Source of the DNA: Saururus chinensis
Taxonomy: Eukaryota; Streptophyta; Magnoliopsida; Piperales; Saururaceae
Direction of reading: 5' to 3'
Length of the DNA: 64,000 nucleotides
Assembly (NCBI GenBank): GCA_035235625.1
Contig: CP141146.1
Coordinates: forward strand, 22,066,501-22,130,500
The notes below the pieces were generated by a model. It was not told the origin of the DNA, searched no databases, and worked only from the letters and a program-made list of their open reading frames with translations. Shown here one piece after another: positions 33,346 through 46,830 of the stretch. Position numbers and translations under genes: made by a program. Within the stretch, counting starts at the first letter, position 1. Every line of letters begins with the position of its first letter.

Positions 33346-36300
33346 TGTAATATCCCAGATTTTCCTAGGTTTCAAAAATGCAACACGTGGAAAATAGGTT
33401 ATTTTACCCTTTCACCTTCTTAGTAAAATAACTTCTTCAATAGATAGAATTTGTGGTTGAGACTAATGTTTTAGAAAGTAGATAGAAAAAGCTTTGAAAC
33501 TCCACCAAGAACGCATGAATCGGAATTCGAATGAGGGAGATACGACTATTCGAAGTTGAACATATCGTAGAGGGCCCGTTTACCCGATTTAGATGTGTAT
33601 TTGGCCCCTTCAAATCATTTTGCAAGCCCGGCTAATTAAAGTGATAGAAATTAATAAAAAAAGGGGCCTAAGTAGCCTAGTTGGCCCAAGTTCTAAGGGG
33701 ATGAAGAACCCTAATCCCCATGATTATAAAAAGGGCTTCTTAGGGCATAATTAAGATGAGTTTTTTTGGGGCCCTCAGGGGGGAGAGAGATGAAGATAGT
33801 TTTATGGCAAAGGCGGCCAATGACAGAGTTGAGGAGGAGTGAGTTCGAGTTCCGACAGTGGTGGATCGACGACAACCCAACATTTGAGGTAGGATCATCA
33901 AATACCCTAAGTTTTTCATGGAATAGTATAATTAGGGATGTCCTAATCTGAAATTTAAGTAAAGGGATTCATTATTGATATATTAATAAAGAGGAGGACT
34001 AGGTGTTTGACAAGGAAGCCGACCGGCTTGCCGCCATCGGCCCCGCCGTCGATCGGAATCTAGCATTTTTCGGTCAGTTGTGAATTGCCAGTGTTTTGTT
34101 CTGCCGACATTTTGTTCTACCGGTGTTTTGTTCTGCCAGCGTTTTGTTCTACCTGTGTTCTGTTCTAGCCGGAAGAAGGGTTAAGAGAACCAAGGAGAGA
34201 GCCAGATGATGTTCTTTCGGCCGGTGACGGGATAGGAGACTCAGACTCGTCATGCAATGGTGGTTCGGTTGAACCACCTATTGCCAGGCCATGACTAACA
34301 GTCGCTACGTCGGCGAGAGGTCAGAAAACTCTGGCCGTATGCTGAGATAAACCCTTGCACTATGTGTTCGATCCAGGTTGGTGACGGGATCTGGGCACTT
34401 GGACTCGCCGTGTGACGGCGGTTCGGTTGAGCCAGCCCGTTGTAGGGCCGTGACGGGTGGCCGGTAGCTGCCTCGGAGAATTGCAAAAAAAAGGGGGCTC
34501 TTTGACTCTCGGCTGGCCACTGGACGGCGGCCGGGCCGACAACATCGGTTCTACCGTGCATTGGCAGTCTGGATGCCACGGGCTCACCTCTCCTCTGCCA
34601 GAATTGGTGGTGGCAGTGCAAGAGGACTGGAGGCCTTTGGCCGGACACGAGAGAGATGACCCGTGAAAAGGGTCGTCACGCTGAATCCTGGGTCCAGGCC
34701 GACCAGGGTTTGTAAAAATAACTCCAACTGAACCGGGTCCAGTTCAGTAGATTTTATACGTTAGAAAAATTCAAGAAAATTACAGAATATTCCCCAAAAT
34801 AGGAAGGGTAAAAAGACCAAGTTTTAGGCTAGTAAAAAATCCCAGTGCATATGAAATGATTATTTTACCCTTGTAGCTAAGTATTGGTTCACTTACCTGA
34901 CTTAGGGGCTCCGGTTTAGGGGCCTATGAGTCAATTTAAAAATTGAAAAAAATTCCAATGATAGTTTAATATGTACCCTAATTATAGGACAATGTTCAAA
35001 CTGGAGAAAAATCCCAGTAAATATAGATAATTAACTAATTTACTCCTAGGGTTAAGGTAAAACTATTAAATAAACCAGGGTCGGTTCAAGGGGTTTACAA
35101 CCCTATTAAACTGCAAGAAAATTACCTCATTTTCATAACGTCAAGGTGTACCTCTGAGATTAGTTTTGAACCTATTAGGCTTTAGGGTAGCCTTGAACAA
35201 AATGACAAAAATACCTCCTATGAGCGGACCGACCCGCATTTGCGTGAATTTTATTAACGGGTCAATTTGATAATGGAACCTCTTGAGAGGTCAAAAACTT
35301 ACCTAGAACAGAGAGGACCATATCCAATATAGGATAATTATCTTAATGCCCTTAGGTGCATGACGACCCATTTTCATAAAAATTTAAGTAGCTAACCCAA
35401 GGAGGGTTAGGGCACCTGAGTGCGAACATTTTTAATATCATTATTGAATTTGATTATTGATATTACGATATGCTTGGACATGTGTGGGTTTGGTTGTTTA
35501 TGTTGTTCATTGTTTTGATGTTTATTATTGTTGTTGTAATAGTAATTTATCACTAGCTTAAAATTATTGAAAGATTAATCAATGGGGTTAGATAACTTTG
35601 GATTAGGCGAGAACACCTAATCAAGATAAAGACTAAAATATCCTCAGAGGTGTCTGAGACTAGTTCATAGAGTGAACATGACATTTGACATGACGATTTG
35701 CCTTGGTTAATGAACCGATGGAAATTTTGAGTTTTAACAGTATTTTGAAAGAGACTGATAAGGTTTGGGTTTGTCATTCAAAATCCTTGCTTGTTGATGA
35801 ACAAGATAAGGTTCAAAATGGTTTTTCTGAGTCTTCACTCTATTGAGGAGCTATTGATTTGACCGTAAAGTTGCACCTCCCCGTTGGAGGGAGTTCTGTG
35901 TGAGTTGGGCTCACCGCCGATCTATTGATGATCATTTAGTGTACACGCAACAAAGTCGCTAACATTCTGCTTGGTTGGCATCTTTCACCACTTCTGTTCA
36001 GGTGTAGTTGTGGGTCATGCCCTTCTACTCCGGTCAAGTCCTTAGGGGCTAAGTTGGGAGATGGCACTTCCTGGTGGATTCCAGGGTCCTGGTAGATTCC
36101 AGGGTTTCATCATGGATTTACCTTGCGGGTGATCTATGGTGAGTGTATCATTTGTCACTTAGGTTGACATTTGATGTGTCTTTCTGTCTTTGGGATTAGA
36201 CGAGGATATTAATTATCGAACAAGGGTTCGAGAGATAATTAATAATATTATTTGATATTGCTTGTTTAATTAGAACAAGTAGAATGATTAAAAGACTTGC

Positions 36301-36931
36301 ATAAAAAGGTAGGTTGGTTGAAAATACTTAAGTATTGCACGTGTGATGCTATGCTTCTTAGGATAGTGTAGTTTTTAGGCAGAACTATATTTGGATCCAG
36401 TCTTGTTGGAAATATTAGAGATGTTGTCTGATGAGTACGTAGGCAACTAACATTGTGTGATGTTGGTCCGATCAAAAAAATATTAATTAATACTTTTGTT
36501 CTTTTGAAAATGCTCCTCCAAGGGGAGGAGATGTTTTGTTGCTGTTTGGTCTTGTGGTTTCAGGTTCTTTAGATGAGGATGTAGCGAGATTAGAAAATCG
36601 ATGGGCGATTGAGGACAACATTGCATTAGTGGAATCTAGTTTCTTACTTCTGTAATTTTGTAAGTAATTGTAATTATTAGCATGAGAGCCAATTTTACTT
36701 GGTTATTTCTTTTCAGACAGATGACAGACTTGTACTTAGAGGGTTAACCTACGAATTTTGATATGTGTAATAATATCATATGTTTTGACATTCGTATTTG
36801 TGAACCCCACTTATCATGACCTGGATAATTAATTAAAGGATTTTTTTTGTATTTAAAAAAGAAAAAAATTATTGTGATTTATCGCGTGTCCTTTATTGAA
36901 AAAAAAAGGTTTTGAACATCCGGGTCAGACA
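33346..36931 (+). mobile_element. solo LTR C1 with CAATC target duplication
   Basis: Begins TGTAATATCCCAGAT and ends CCGGGTCAGACA. It is flanked by CAATC at 33,341-33,345 and 36,932-36,936, an exact 5-bp duplication. The corresponding empty site is seen in A3 near 56,065 (CACCCTAAAAATCCTAACAAGG). A TATA box lies about 380 bp from the 5' end and a GC-rich region follows (34,000-34,700), whose open frames I reject. There is no internal domain, so this is an LTR left by LTR-LTR recombination. Confidence 0.88.
33725..33733 (+). promoter_or_regulatory. TATA box of solo LTR C1
   Basis: TATAAAAAG with GGGCTTCTTAGGGCATAATT downstream. The same arrangement in reverse in C2 (40,561-40,570) supports it as the LTR promoter. 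Confidence 0.6.
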
Positions 36932-37325
36932 CAATCCCTAACAGGGAAGTTTGAATTCTGAGAAAGGAAAACTAGAGCAGTTTAGGTAAGTTCCTTAATG
37001 GGGAAAGTACCCTCTGGTAAGCCAGTGCACACAGACAAACCATCATTTAATCTTCTGTCCAGATAACACATCAACTTAACTCATTATAACAAATCTTTCT
37101 CACCCGGGGAGGAAACTCGTCCTCAAAGGGATGTAGATCCTCGTCCTTTCAGACATAAAACCAATTCGATAATCCTCTAATGCCACTAATCCGGAAAACT
37201 ATGGTATACAATCAATTAACTACGGTTAAACACGAGTAATATTTACTTATAAATAATTCTTATGATGCATGTAACATGATACATACGTGAGTAAATGTTA
37301 AATGAATGCAAACATAGGTAAACAT

Positions 37326-40300
37326 TGTCACGACCCAGATTTTTAAAAGCATTTTTAAATAGCATGAACGGTAAGTAGTGAGAATTTTTTTCTTTTTCTT
37401 AAATACAAAACAAACCATTCGATTAAATATCTAAGTCATGATAATTGGGGTTCACAAATACGGATATCAAATCATATGATATTATTTAACGTCTGAAAAT
37501 TCATAAAGACTAGCTCATCCATCTAAGTACAAGTCTATCACCCGTCTGAAAATAAATAACAAGTTGACTCTCACGTATAAGGTACACTTACGTACCAGAG
37601 TTGCAAAAACGTAACAACTTCTTCTTGTGCTTGCATGTCTTGATCTCACTTGTCGTTGCTTAGAGAATTTGTAACCAAGGAAACCAAACAACAACACAAC
37701 AATGGAATCTCTCTGCCCTTCAGCATATGAGCATCCAAAGAACAAAAGGTTTTATTAATATTATTTGGATCGGGCCAACATCACTCGATGTTAGTTGCCT
37801 ATGTACTCATCAGACAACATCTCCAATGTTTCCAACAAGATCGGATCCAGACGTAGTTCTACTTAGAAACTACTCTATCCTAATAAGCATAGCACCACAT
37901 ATGCAATGCTTAAATATATTTAACCTACATTTTAGTAAGTCATTTAACTGTTCCACTTGTCTAATTAACAAGCAATATCAAACAATGTTATTAATTATCT
38001 CACATCTCTTGTTCGACAATTAATATTATCAAATCTATAACTCAGAGATGACTCGCCCCTCGAGAAATCTCCAAACAAATGACTCCAACCTTGGAGTAGA
38101 CTGCTTAACAACAGCTTGACCCAAATCCCCAGGGCTCTCAATAGCCTGCCATGAATCTGGGGAAAAGGATCCCAACTGTGCTCATGGACACAGATTGACA
38201 AGAAACACAAGCCTTCCATGATGCTCATGTAACTCCGCTTTTCGTACATACTAAATAGTCCTGGGAAGACCTGCGGGAGACCCGCGGTAAAGACCCTCTG
38301 GTCAATACCTAAACCGTCGTGGCGATGAAGAAGCATATCGCAATCTCCAGCATTAACCATAGAAGCCTCAAGTCCTTATGACCATTGACTTTGCCAAACA
38401 TTTGAACTTAGACTAGATTATTTTCATCCAGTCAAGTATGTACTCAACCATTTGGGTCCTTTTCACCTTGTGAATCGACCCAATAAATAGCTCATCCACT
38501 GAGCTATGACTCAAAGAACATCCCGTAACCATCCTCGGTTCATTAACCAAGGTAAAATTCTATGTCAGGGCCCCATTCAAATCCATGAACCGGTCCCAAA
38601 CCCTATTGAGGGTATTTTAGTCTTTATCTTGATTAGATTTCTCCCTCCAAACTAACAACAACCCATGTCTCTTGATTAATCTTCATTAATCTTAAGTTAC
38701 TGATATAACTTAAAACATCAATAATAAAAATATACAACAACATAATCCACATAAATAATGTGCATTCACCAATGCATAAATAATGAATAAGGACCTGTTA
38801 CACTCATTTGCAGGGCTAGGGCTCAGGGAGTTCAAGCCCAAGAGTGTAAACAACTCTAACACAATGCACAAGTTACATTTTTAATACTCTAGTCGATCGA
38901 CGTACTCGGTTGCAGACACGAGTAATCCACTGCCCTCCACCTTAAGAATTAGGGTCATTCCTCTTGCTTCCCGTGACACTATGAACTGACAAGGTCTTCG
39001 TATCTCTTGCTGGTCACACCCCTTCCTTTTGAAGCCAATTAACATCATTCTACGACACCCTAACGCTCGGTTGCTTGGTTATCCATTTTAGCAGAAATAG
39101 AACATACTGCCCTCTAAGGGCATTATGGTAATTCCAACACCCCTCCCTTGGTTCATTCTAGTCATTTTACTACCCCTCTATTAAATTAAATCATTGACCT
39201 ATCACTAGGCTCCACTCTCAGATCGACTCACGCTTCCATTCACACGAATGGGGGCGGGTCCACTCATGGGGGTATTTCTATCATTTGGTTTAAGGCCGTA
39301 ATGACATCCAATGGGTCCAAAATTAAGGTCAAGGGTACTACTGTCCTTCATGGACTCTGTGTAATTTTTTTGGCGTGTTACGGGGTTGTAAACCCCTTGA
39401 ACCGACCCAGGTTTGACTAACAGTTTACTATAAACCCTAAGGGCAAAAAGGTTAATTAACCACTCATTGAGATTTTTACTCACTATGAGATTTGGTCTAT
39501 ATTTAAGGTACACAATAATATCTTACTGGAAAATTTCCCAATTTTTATATCAACTCATACGCCCCTGAACCGGAGCCCCAAAGTTGGGTAAGTGGTTTAC
39601 CCACGATAATTTAACTATAAGGGCTAAAATAGCCATTTTATAGTCTCTGGAATTTTTCCCTAAGCTGAAACTCGTTCAAAATAATCCCAAACCTCTCCAG
39701 GTACAACAGTAATTTTTTAGGATTTTTCCCGCACCTAAACCCTACTGAACCGAACCCGGTTCAGTGGGTGTTAAATTTATTTATTTTTATGTTTTTTTTA
39801 TAAAACAATAGACCGGACCAAATCGGGTTGGGAAACCTGACCCGGTCCAGCAGCTGACGACCCGCATCGCGGGTCATCTTCTCCACGACTGGCCAGAGGC
39901 CGTTCGTCCTCTGGCGGCGCCGCCAGAACTGCGGCGGAGGAGGGGGTGGCCCAGGGTTCCCGGACCTTCGGAGCACTGCGAAACGGAAGTAAACAGTTTT
40001 GCCGCCGTTCGGTGGCCAGACGGTAGCCAAAAGGCCGGCCTTCCATTGTTTTAAAACGGTATGCTTTTCTGCAACTAGAGCCAGTGTGGCCAGGTCCGTC
40101 ACGGACTGGGCCGGCGCGGCCGGGACTGGTGTGGCCACGGCGGCGCGGCCTCGACCAACGCCTGATTTTACCTTTTTATTTTATTTTTCTTCACCGGCCC
40201 GGCGACCTGCTTGGTGGTAGCTGCTTGCCCAAGCCTGGCCTGCCGGACACTTTTGCCAGTCGATCGATGATCGGTGACAGCCGGTGGCTGGCCGATCAAT

Positions 40301-40928
40301 GGCTAGCCAACAGATACATGAATTTTTTTGCAAAAGAATGCACTGTTCATCTAAATTACAAATTACAGAAATTTGAATTTATTTAATAAACTTTAATTAG
40401 TCTTCACTCGAGTACTAAGGCAATGATCCTTACCTTAATCGCCGATTTGTTGTCGATCCACCGCCGCCAAAGCTTTGCCAGAAAAATCCAATGCCGCTCG
40501 TTCTCCTTTGCTCCAAAAATCCCCCTTTTCCCCCTTTTCTTTTAAGAGCCCTAATTAATTCTTTTTATAGGCATGGGATTAGGGCTCCTAATCCCATGAA
40601 AAATTGAGCTCCCAAAAACACAATTTCGGAATAGTAATTGATCGGGCCCGTATTGCAACATAAACGGACAATTCGCGAGTTTAATTCGGGTAAACGGGTC
40701 CTGCACATTATAGTCAACTTCGAATAGTTGTATCTCCCTCCTCCGGACTCCGATTCGTGTGTTCTTGGTGGTATTTCGAAGCTCTTTCTGTCTATTTTCC
40801 ATCCATATATGATTCAGATACCACTTCATACTGATGACCAAGTTATTCTCACAGGAAGATCAAGGGGTCCTATACCCTAATTTCCCCGTGTACGACTTCG
40901 GGAATTTAGAAAATTCCCGGACGTTACA
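37326..40928 (-). mobile_element. solo LTR C2 with AACAT target duplication
   Basis: On the minus strand it begins TGTAACGTCCGGGAATTTTC and ends TCTGGGTCGTGACA, alignable with C1. It is flanked by AACAT at 37,321-37,325 and 40,929-40,933. The empty site survives in A3 (GGTAAACATACTCTAATTAG near 56,475) and A2 (GGTAAAACATACTCTAGTTA near 45,212). About 3.6 kb with no coding domain. The GC-rich part (39,800-40,260) gives a 125-codon Pro/Ala-rich minus frame that I do not accept as a gene. Confidence 0.88.
40561..40570 (-). promoter_or_regulatory. TATA box of solo LTR C2
   Basis: Minus strand CCTATAAAAAGAATTAATTA, at the position equivalent to the C1 TATA box, about 360 bp from the LTR 5' end. 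Confidence 0.6.
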
Positions 40929-41378
40929 AACATACTCTAATCGTTCCTATTATTCATGAAATATGGTCCATTTGTGACAAGTAAAATCATATAAGCATGA
41001 GATAGAATATACATATATGGTAGTGTTCATATTTGATCTAAAACATGTGGAACATGAATAATCTATAATCAATATAATATGTGCAAGTATCCATAATTCA
41101 TCATGGTTATGACCTACTAGAAACGTGGATAAATGTGAAGAAATCATCGAACTAAGGATTTAAAACAAATAAAGAATCATACAAAACCTAGACCAGTATA
41201 GTCACCTTCATGCTTAAGCTAAATCACATCCAAGGAAGACTCATATGTAATTAAGGTGACAATTATAAGTACTCATAACTCATCACAACTATAGAGAATT
41301 AAATTAATGAGAAAAGAACAAGAAATGAGCTAAAATCTACAAAATAACCAATTTCCACATGTCACACCTTGGAACACG

Positions 41379-42815
41379 TGATAAGTATGAAATATATATC
41401 TATTTGATATGCCTTTTTACCTTACTTGCTAGTATAGATTAGGTTAATTTAGAGTTAGTTATGGTTTATTTAGATTAAGATAGATATTAGTATTTTAGTT
41501 TAATTATTAATAATTTTGTAGTTATTAGTAGTTTAGGCATGTATTTAAATCAAGTTGGAATTTTAGTTATATTTTACATGTCTAAAATGTGATATTTTTA
41601 TGTTTTGTAGGTAAAATGCGCTTATCGAAGTACTTGGACGATGTTTGGAATAATTCAAAATAGTCTTGACACGCTTTAAAGTGATATGGACAACTTTTCG
41701 GAGTTACAAACAAGTTGGAAATTAATATGGACATGAAAGAAAGAGCTTAATGAACAGGAATATGGATTGTCTAGAAAACTATCCAAATTGTAGAAACAGT
41801 GTAGCCGTTCGAATATGACATTTGTAAGGATCAAACAGGATAACGTGATTTTGGAGAAATATGCAGTATAGGCGTTCAAACGGGCATGCAGGGCGTTCGA
41901 ACGGGATAATGCGCAGTTTCCTAGTTTAAGCCAATTTTGAGTCCTTTTCATATAAAACTTCTTCCTACGGTTCTTATGCCTATATAAAGACATATTTGGC
42001 TCAAAATTGAGGGATTCCAGTAGATTTTCTAAAGAGAAAAATGAAGAAGAAGATGGAAGAAAACTCAAAGCTTTCAATGGAGATTCAAGTGCTTTCTTCT
42101 ACAATGGAAGGCTACACTTTTCTTTTACTTAGGAGTTGATGAAGCTATAGATAAGTTTTAGTTTCTTTTCTTTTTAATTTAAATCTCAATTGTGAATTAT
42201 GACAATTGTACGATAAGGATTTCCTTTTTAATGGAAGAGCTTTTAATGTTTATTCAAATCTATATTGATTTATTGTCTTCTAGATGATAGATTGATGTGG
42301 TTTTGATATTTGCATCAATTTTAATTTCTGTGATTTAGATGAGATAGTCATGCAATAGTTTTAATATTCAGATAATTAATGAATTGGATGAGTTATACTA
42401 AGATTAGACGAGTCATGCCTATAGCTAGTTTAGTGTAGATAATTCGTGCTATTGTCGAAGATAGTTCATGCCATGAATTTAATTAATGATTCTTTAGCTT
42501 GTAGCTGAGAATACTTGTTCATATTTACACCAGATTTAGATTAAAAGTTAAGGAATTGTTATGGTTCTATAGTGGATTCGATTTCCTATGTAAATTCCAT
42601 CATATTAATCTATTTCTTTTAAACTAGTTGATTCATTTCTTTTGCTTAATTTAAGTTTAAGTTGTTTTTAGTTTTTAATCAGCAAATTCCTCTTTAGATT
42701 TAGCAATAGTTCATCCGTCCCTGAGGTTCGACAACCCTTAAATACTCATCCTAGTACAATTACCTTGTACACTTGCAAATGGTTTAATTATAAACGATTA
42801 AGTTTTTGACGCCAC
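41379..42815 (+). mobile_element. family B LTR with Athila/Tat-like primer-site remnant
   Basis: Begins TGATAAGTATGAAATATATA and has a plus-strand TATA box (CCTATATAAAGAC at about 41,981). Near its end are GGTTCGACAACCCTTAAATA and GTACACTTGCAAATGG, then AAGTTTTTGACGCC. In Athila/Tat elements the LTR is followed by AGTTTTTGGCGCC, the start of a primer site matching tRNA-Asp. The site is cut short by family A sequence, so only LTR plus the first bases of leader remain. I found no target duplication. Confidence 0.55.
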
Positions 42816-43811
42816 CCTCACCCAAACCTGGTCCAAGGAGGAAGTAGTACGCTTCGCGACGAGTTAAGTGGAAATGAGGAAAACTTAACCCATTCTTGGG
42901 TGAGACACCTATCGAAGTGAGCGCATGAGCACTTTATACAAAAGCAAATAGAGAAATATAAAGGATTATTAATTAATGTCTTAGTCCACACAAACCCACA
43001 TCATCTAGTTATCACATAAAAACAAGCTACAAGGGCTAAACAAGACTAAACCAACAATGACTAAACATACTGCGAAATTAAGTCAAATGTATAAGTTTAT
43101 CATAGCATAGATCCAAACTAACATAACCGCATGTAACCATAGCCCCTCTCAGTATACGTGGCCATCCTCATGCTCAACATAGAGCTCATCCAAAGCACCT
43201 GCATGGTATGACATATAGCCCCAAAACAAAACCGCAAAACAAAGAGGGGTGAGCTTTTGTTGAGAAAGGGTTTTAATACGGAAAGTAAACTCATGAAGAT
43301 ATCACATGCATCATCAATATAACATGCATCACATATTCATTCACTACGCCCATTCATCATGGGACAAATCACATATATCCATGCCACCTGTTCATCATGT
43401 TGTAATCCACATTTCATAAACATATACTCATGCCATTTGTGCATCATGATGCAAAACACATTCCATAAACACATAATCATACCACCAGCATATCATGATG
43501 TAACCCACATTCCATAAGCACATAATTATGCCACCTGTGCATCATGGGTTCATCCATAGTTCATAAAACATATACACATCACGTGTAATCATATGAATCT
43601 CATTATAACAATCACATCCTCCATGAATCAATTCTCAATATTCATATCATGCATAATCATATCTCAATATCTACATTCACTTTACATAATCAAGTGTAAC
43701 AAACACATCCCATCTTGCATGTTCAAGCATCATCATTCCATAAGCACCATGTATAACATAAGCATCATTGTTCTTACACAACTTGTGTCAATGAGCATTA
43801 TATACCATACA

Positions 43812-44439
43812 TGATACATATGATTTTTATATATTTTATACATCTATCTACCTTATTTTATAGTATATGATTTAGTTAATTAATAGTTAATTAGAATTTA
43901 TTTATGTTAAGATAGATATTAGTAGTGTGATTTAATTATTAGTTAATTTGGGCGATGTTAATTGTTTAGGAGTATTTGAATAAAATCGGTGTTCTACATA
44001 TGTCTTACACATTTGAATTATGATTGTTTATGTGATTTAGGTGATGCATGCTTCCCAATGTATGTGGATGATGTTTAGAAAAATTTACAATACTCTAGAC
44101 ATGCTTAAAAGTGATTTGGACAACTTTCTGGAGTTGTGGACATGTTGGAAATATATATGGACATGATCAGAAGAGCTTAATAAGCAAAGAAGAAATCTAG
44201 ACGAGTTCTTGGACAGAAACGTCTAGATTACAGTTATTTGATTTTGGGTGAAATTGAGTACGAATTTGAGCAAATAAATTAGGCATTTCAATACCCATTT
44301 CAATTTAGTTAATGAAAAACATGTTTAAAGTTTAAAATTGAAGAATGAGAGCTGATTTTCATGGTTGCCATTGTTGAACACGAATAAGAGAGAATAAAGA
44401 AAGGAAACCGAAAATAAAGTGGGAAAGAATTGAACAACA
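43812..44439 (+). mobile_element. short family B insertion with ATACA target duplication
   Basis: Begins TGATACATATG and ends TTGAACAACA, with ATACA on both sides (43,807-43,811 and 44,440-44,444). The first half aligns with B at 41,379 (AAGATAGATATTAGTA, GATGATGTTTRGAAWAATT, GGACAACTTTYTGGAGTT). A1 and A3 show the uninterrupted site (CATACACATGCATAAA). At 628 bp it is less than half of B, so it is an internally deleted or variant solo LTR. Confidence 0.8.
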
Positions 44440-46830
44440 ATACACATATATAAATCAACCGGTGAATGTTTCACAATTGAGAAAACAATCCTGATTAATC
44501 TAGCCTAGATTCTCAATCTAGTTTGTCAGTGGGGCCGCTGCTGAGACCTAGAAGAACTTTGGCCTCTTCTTACTCTGTCAACACCAAATACCAAAAGAAG
44601 TTTTATATGAATAATCACACAGTTCCTTCAAATAATCTTTTTGCATGATTAACAATATTGTGGTCAAATGAAGATAGCTTGGGATAATGACTGGTGGTTT
44701 ATTTATGGTGAACCATATTATTGACTGACAGTAATGAAAATAACTGGAACACCTACCACCCTGATGCATTATTAATTAATAGCGTGAACAGCCAGTAGGG
44801 AAGGTTCCTTAAAGTCATCTTTCAATCATAATCAAGAAACAATGAATATATAAGGACTAAGGTTAGTGTGATTTGGAATCATGGAAGTAGGTGAGAAGTA
44901 CTAAAGATGAGGAGGTGTATAAGCTTCACCAATGACTAAATGATCACACATGTAGAATTAATTAGCCTAGATTCTCAAGTCAAGAATACTCAACAATTTA
45001 ACTCATTATAACATTCTACTCTTTTCACCTGGGAGGAAACATGTCCTCAAAGGAACGTAAAACTCTGTCCATTGGACGTAAAACAATGACATTCATGTGC
45101 AACCAACCGCTTAATCATGGTCAATCACGATTAACCTTCATTTATAAATCATTCGTATGATGCATGCCACATGATACATACATGAGCAAACGTTAAATGA
45201 GTGTAAGCATAGGTAAAACATACTCTAGTTAGCCCATATGTGCATGAAACATGGTCTATTTGTGACAAATGAAATCATATAAACATATACAACAATATAT
45301 ATGCGTGGTAGTGCTCATACTTAAGCTAAAACATGTAGAACATGAATCACCTATAACCAATGTGACATGTACAAGAACACATAATTTATCATGGTTGTGG
45401 CCTACTGGAATCATAGAGTAATTATAAAGAATCCATCAAACATGGATTTAAAACAAGTAGAATATTATACTAAAACTAGACAAGTATAGACATATTCATG
45501 CTTGAGCTAAATCATAATTCAAAGATGATTCACATGTAATTACAGTGACATTTATAGGTAATCATAATTCATCATAGTCATGGAAAATTGGAATAATGAG
45601 AAAAGAACAAGGAATTGCCGAAAATCCACAAAATAAGCCAAAATCACTAAACTGCCTTGTGGCCGTTCAATTGGCCTGGCAAGCCATTCAAACGCCTAGC
45701 CATTTGATCGGCTAGACAGGCTGTTCGAACAGCTAGCTGTTCAAACACCCTGTTTGTCCGTTCGAACGCATGTGACAGTTACTTTTCTGGTTCGTCTTCA
45801 ACCTTCCGAAATTTAAATCGAAAACATTCTAAAATTCTATATAAATTCAAAAATCACTATAGAACATCATATAATCAAAATCTAACCCTAGAACATGATA
45901 GATCTAATAATTTTCATGCTTAATCACAAGAAAATAACTATAAATTGCATGCTTTTAACAAATCACCATTAAATCTCAAAATGAAGTAAGAACTCAAATT
46001 AATCTACAATCATGCATTCTAATGAATAACACCATACAAGTAAAACTCTCTTACCTCTATGAAGTCTTTAAATCCACAAAAGAGCTTCAATCCTCAAGAA
46101 ATCTTAGCCAAAACTTAGGGTTTTAGTTAAAACCTAGTCAAGATTAGCTAATAGACTCAAATCAACTTGAAAATAGATAAATTTAGGATATATGTGGGTT
46201 AAAAACAAAAATCACCTAATTAGGATTCTAAATCAAAATTAAAAATAAGATTTTTATTAAAAGAAGTCAAGAATCAAGATAGGGGAAATGTAGATATGAG
46301 TGATTAAGGCCAAAATCGAAAGATTAGGGATGCTTAAGTGTAGAAAACATTCCTTAAACCAAGTTTCTCCTTTGGGAAATGGGGTTGAGCACTTCTTCTC
46401 TTCTAACACATCCCTTCCCCATTTAGCTAATAGGCTAGGGTTTTCCTTTTATAGTAAGGGTTTTGGATTGGGTTAGAAAATAGGTCAAAACGCCCTAAGT
46501 GACTAATTAAGGTTATTTTTGGCTTAAAGATGAATCTAATCTCACCCAATCCCACTTGAATAAAATAATAGAATAGAAGGTCAAATGTGGGGCCAATGGT
46601 AGGGTCTGCTCCCATAAATAAGGAAAAATTAGAATAAAATGCTATAAAATCTATAAAAATTGGATAAATCAAGTTTGACACTAATACTTATAAAAATGAA
46701 ATTAAATCTTATTAGAGTCATAATTACTAACTCATAACCCCAAAATCAAATCAAACTAGCAACAAGCAAAACCACACAATGTCACATAATTAAAAAGGAA
46801 ATTAAACTAAATAAAATTAGAAATCTTACA

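Larger units (their letters stand above)
32377..41359 (-). mobile_element. family A LTR, copy A1 (truncated), interrupted by C1 and C2
   Basis: Starts with TGTCACGCCCC and aligns by eye with the A3 copy at 55,145 (shared blocks: GTGCCCTTTATGCAAAAG, CATCATTGTTCCTACACAA, AACCCTGCTTATCTTGGC, GGAAAACTAGAGCAG). Removing the two inserts 33,346-36,931 and 37,326-40,928 restores continuous A sequence. It breaks off near 41,356, before the U3 part seen in A2, where another TGTCAC begins. In A3 the same LTR borders a minus-strand chromovirus, so A1 is the minus-oriented LTR of a Tekay/Del-type element. Confidence 0.7.
41360..46830 (-). mobile_element. family A LTR, copy A2
   Basis: Starts near TGTCAC at 41,360, is interrupted by a family B LTR (41,379-about 42,815), resumes at CCACCCTCACCCAAACC, is interrupted again by 43,812-44,439, and runs to AAATCTTACA at 46,830, the U3 terminus. 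A minus-strand TATA box (TTACTATAAAAGG) lies at 46,445-46,457, about 380 bp from that end. The part at 45,650-46,000 contains repeated GTTCGAAC/TTCAAACG words (for example CCGTTCGAACGCATGTG). No coding domain. Confidence 0.7.

Noticed and set aside
34295..34666. Several overlapping frames of 69-117 codons on both strands
   Set aside because: They are GC-rich LTR sequence in C1 with mutually overlapping frames and no conserved motif.
39761..40138. 125-codon minus frame starting MATPVPAAP
   Set aside because: It lies in the GC-rich part of solo LTR C2. The equivalent part of C1 does not preserve it, and its composition simply reflects high GC.
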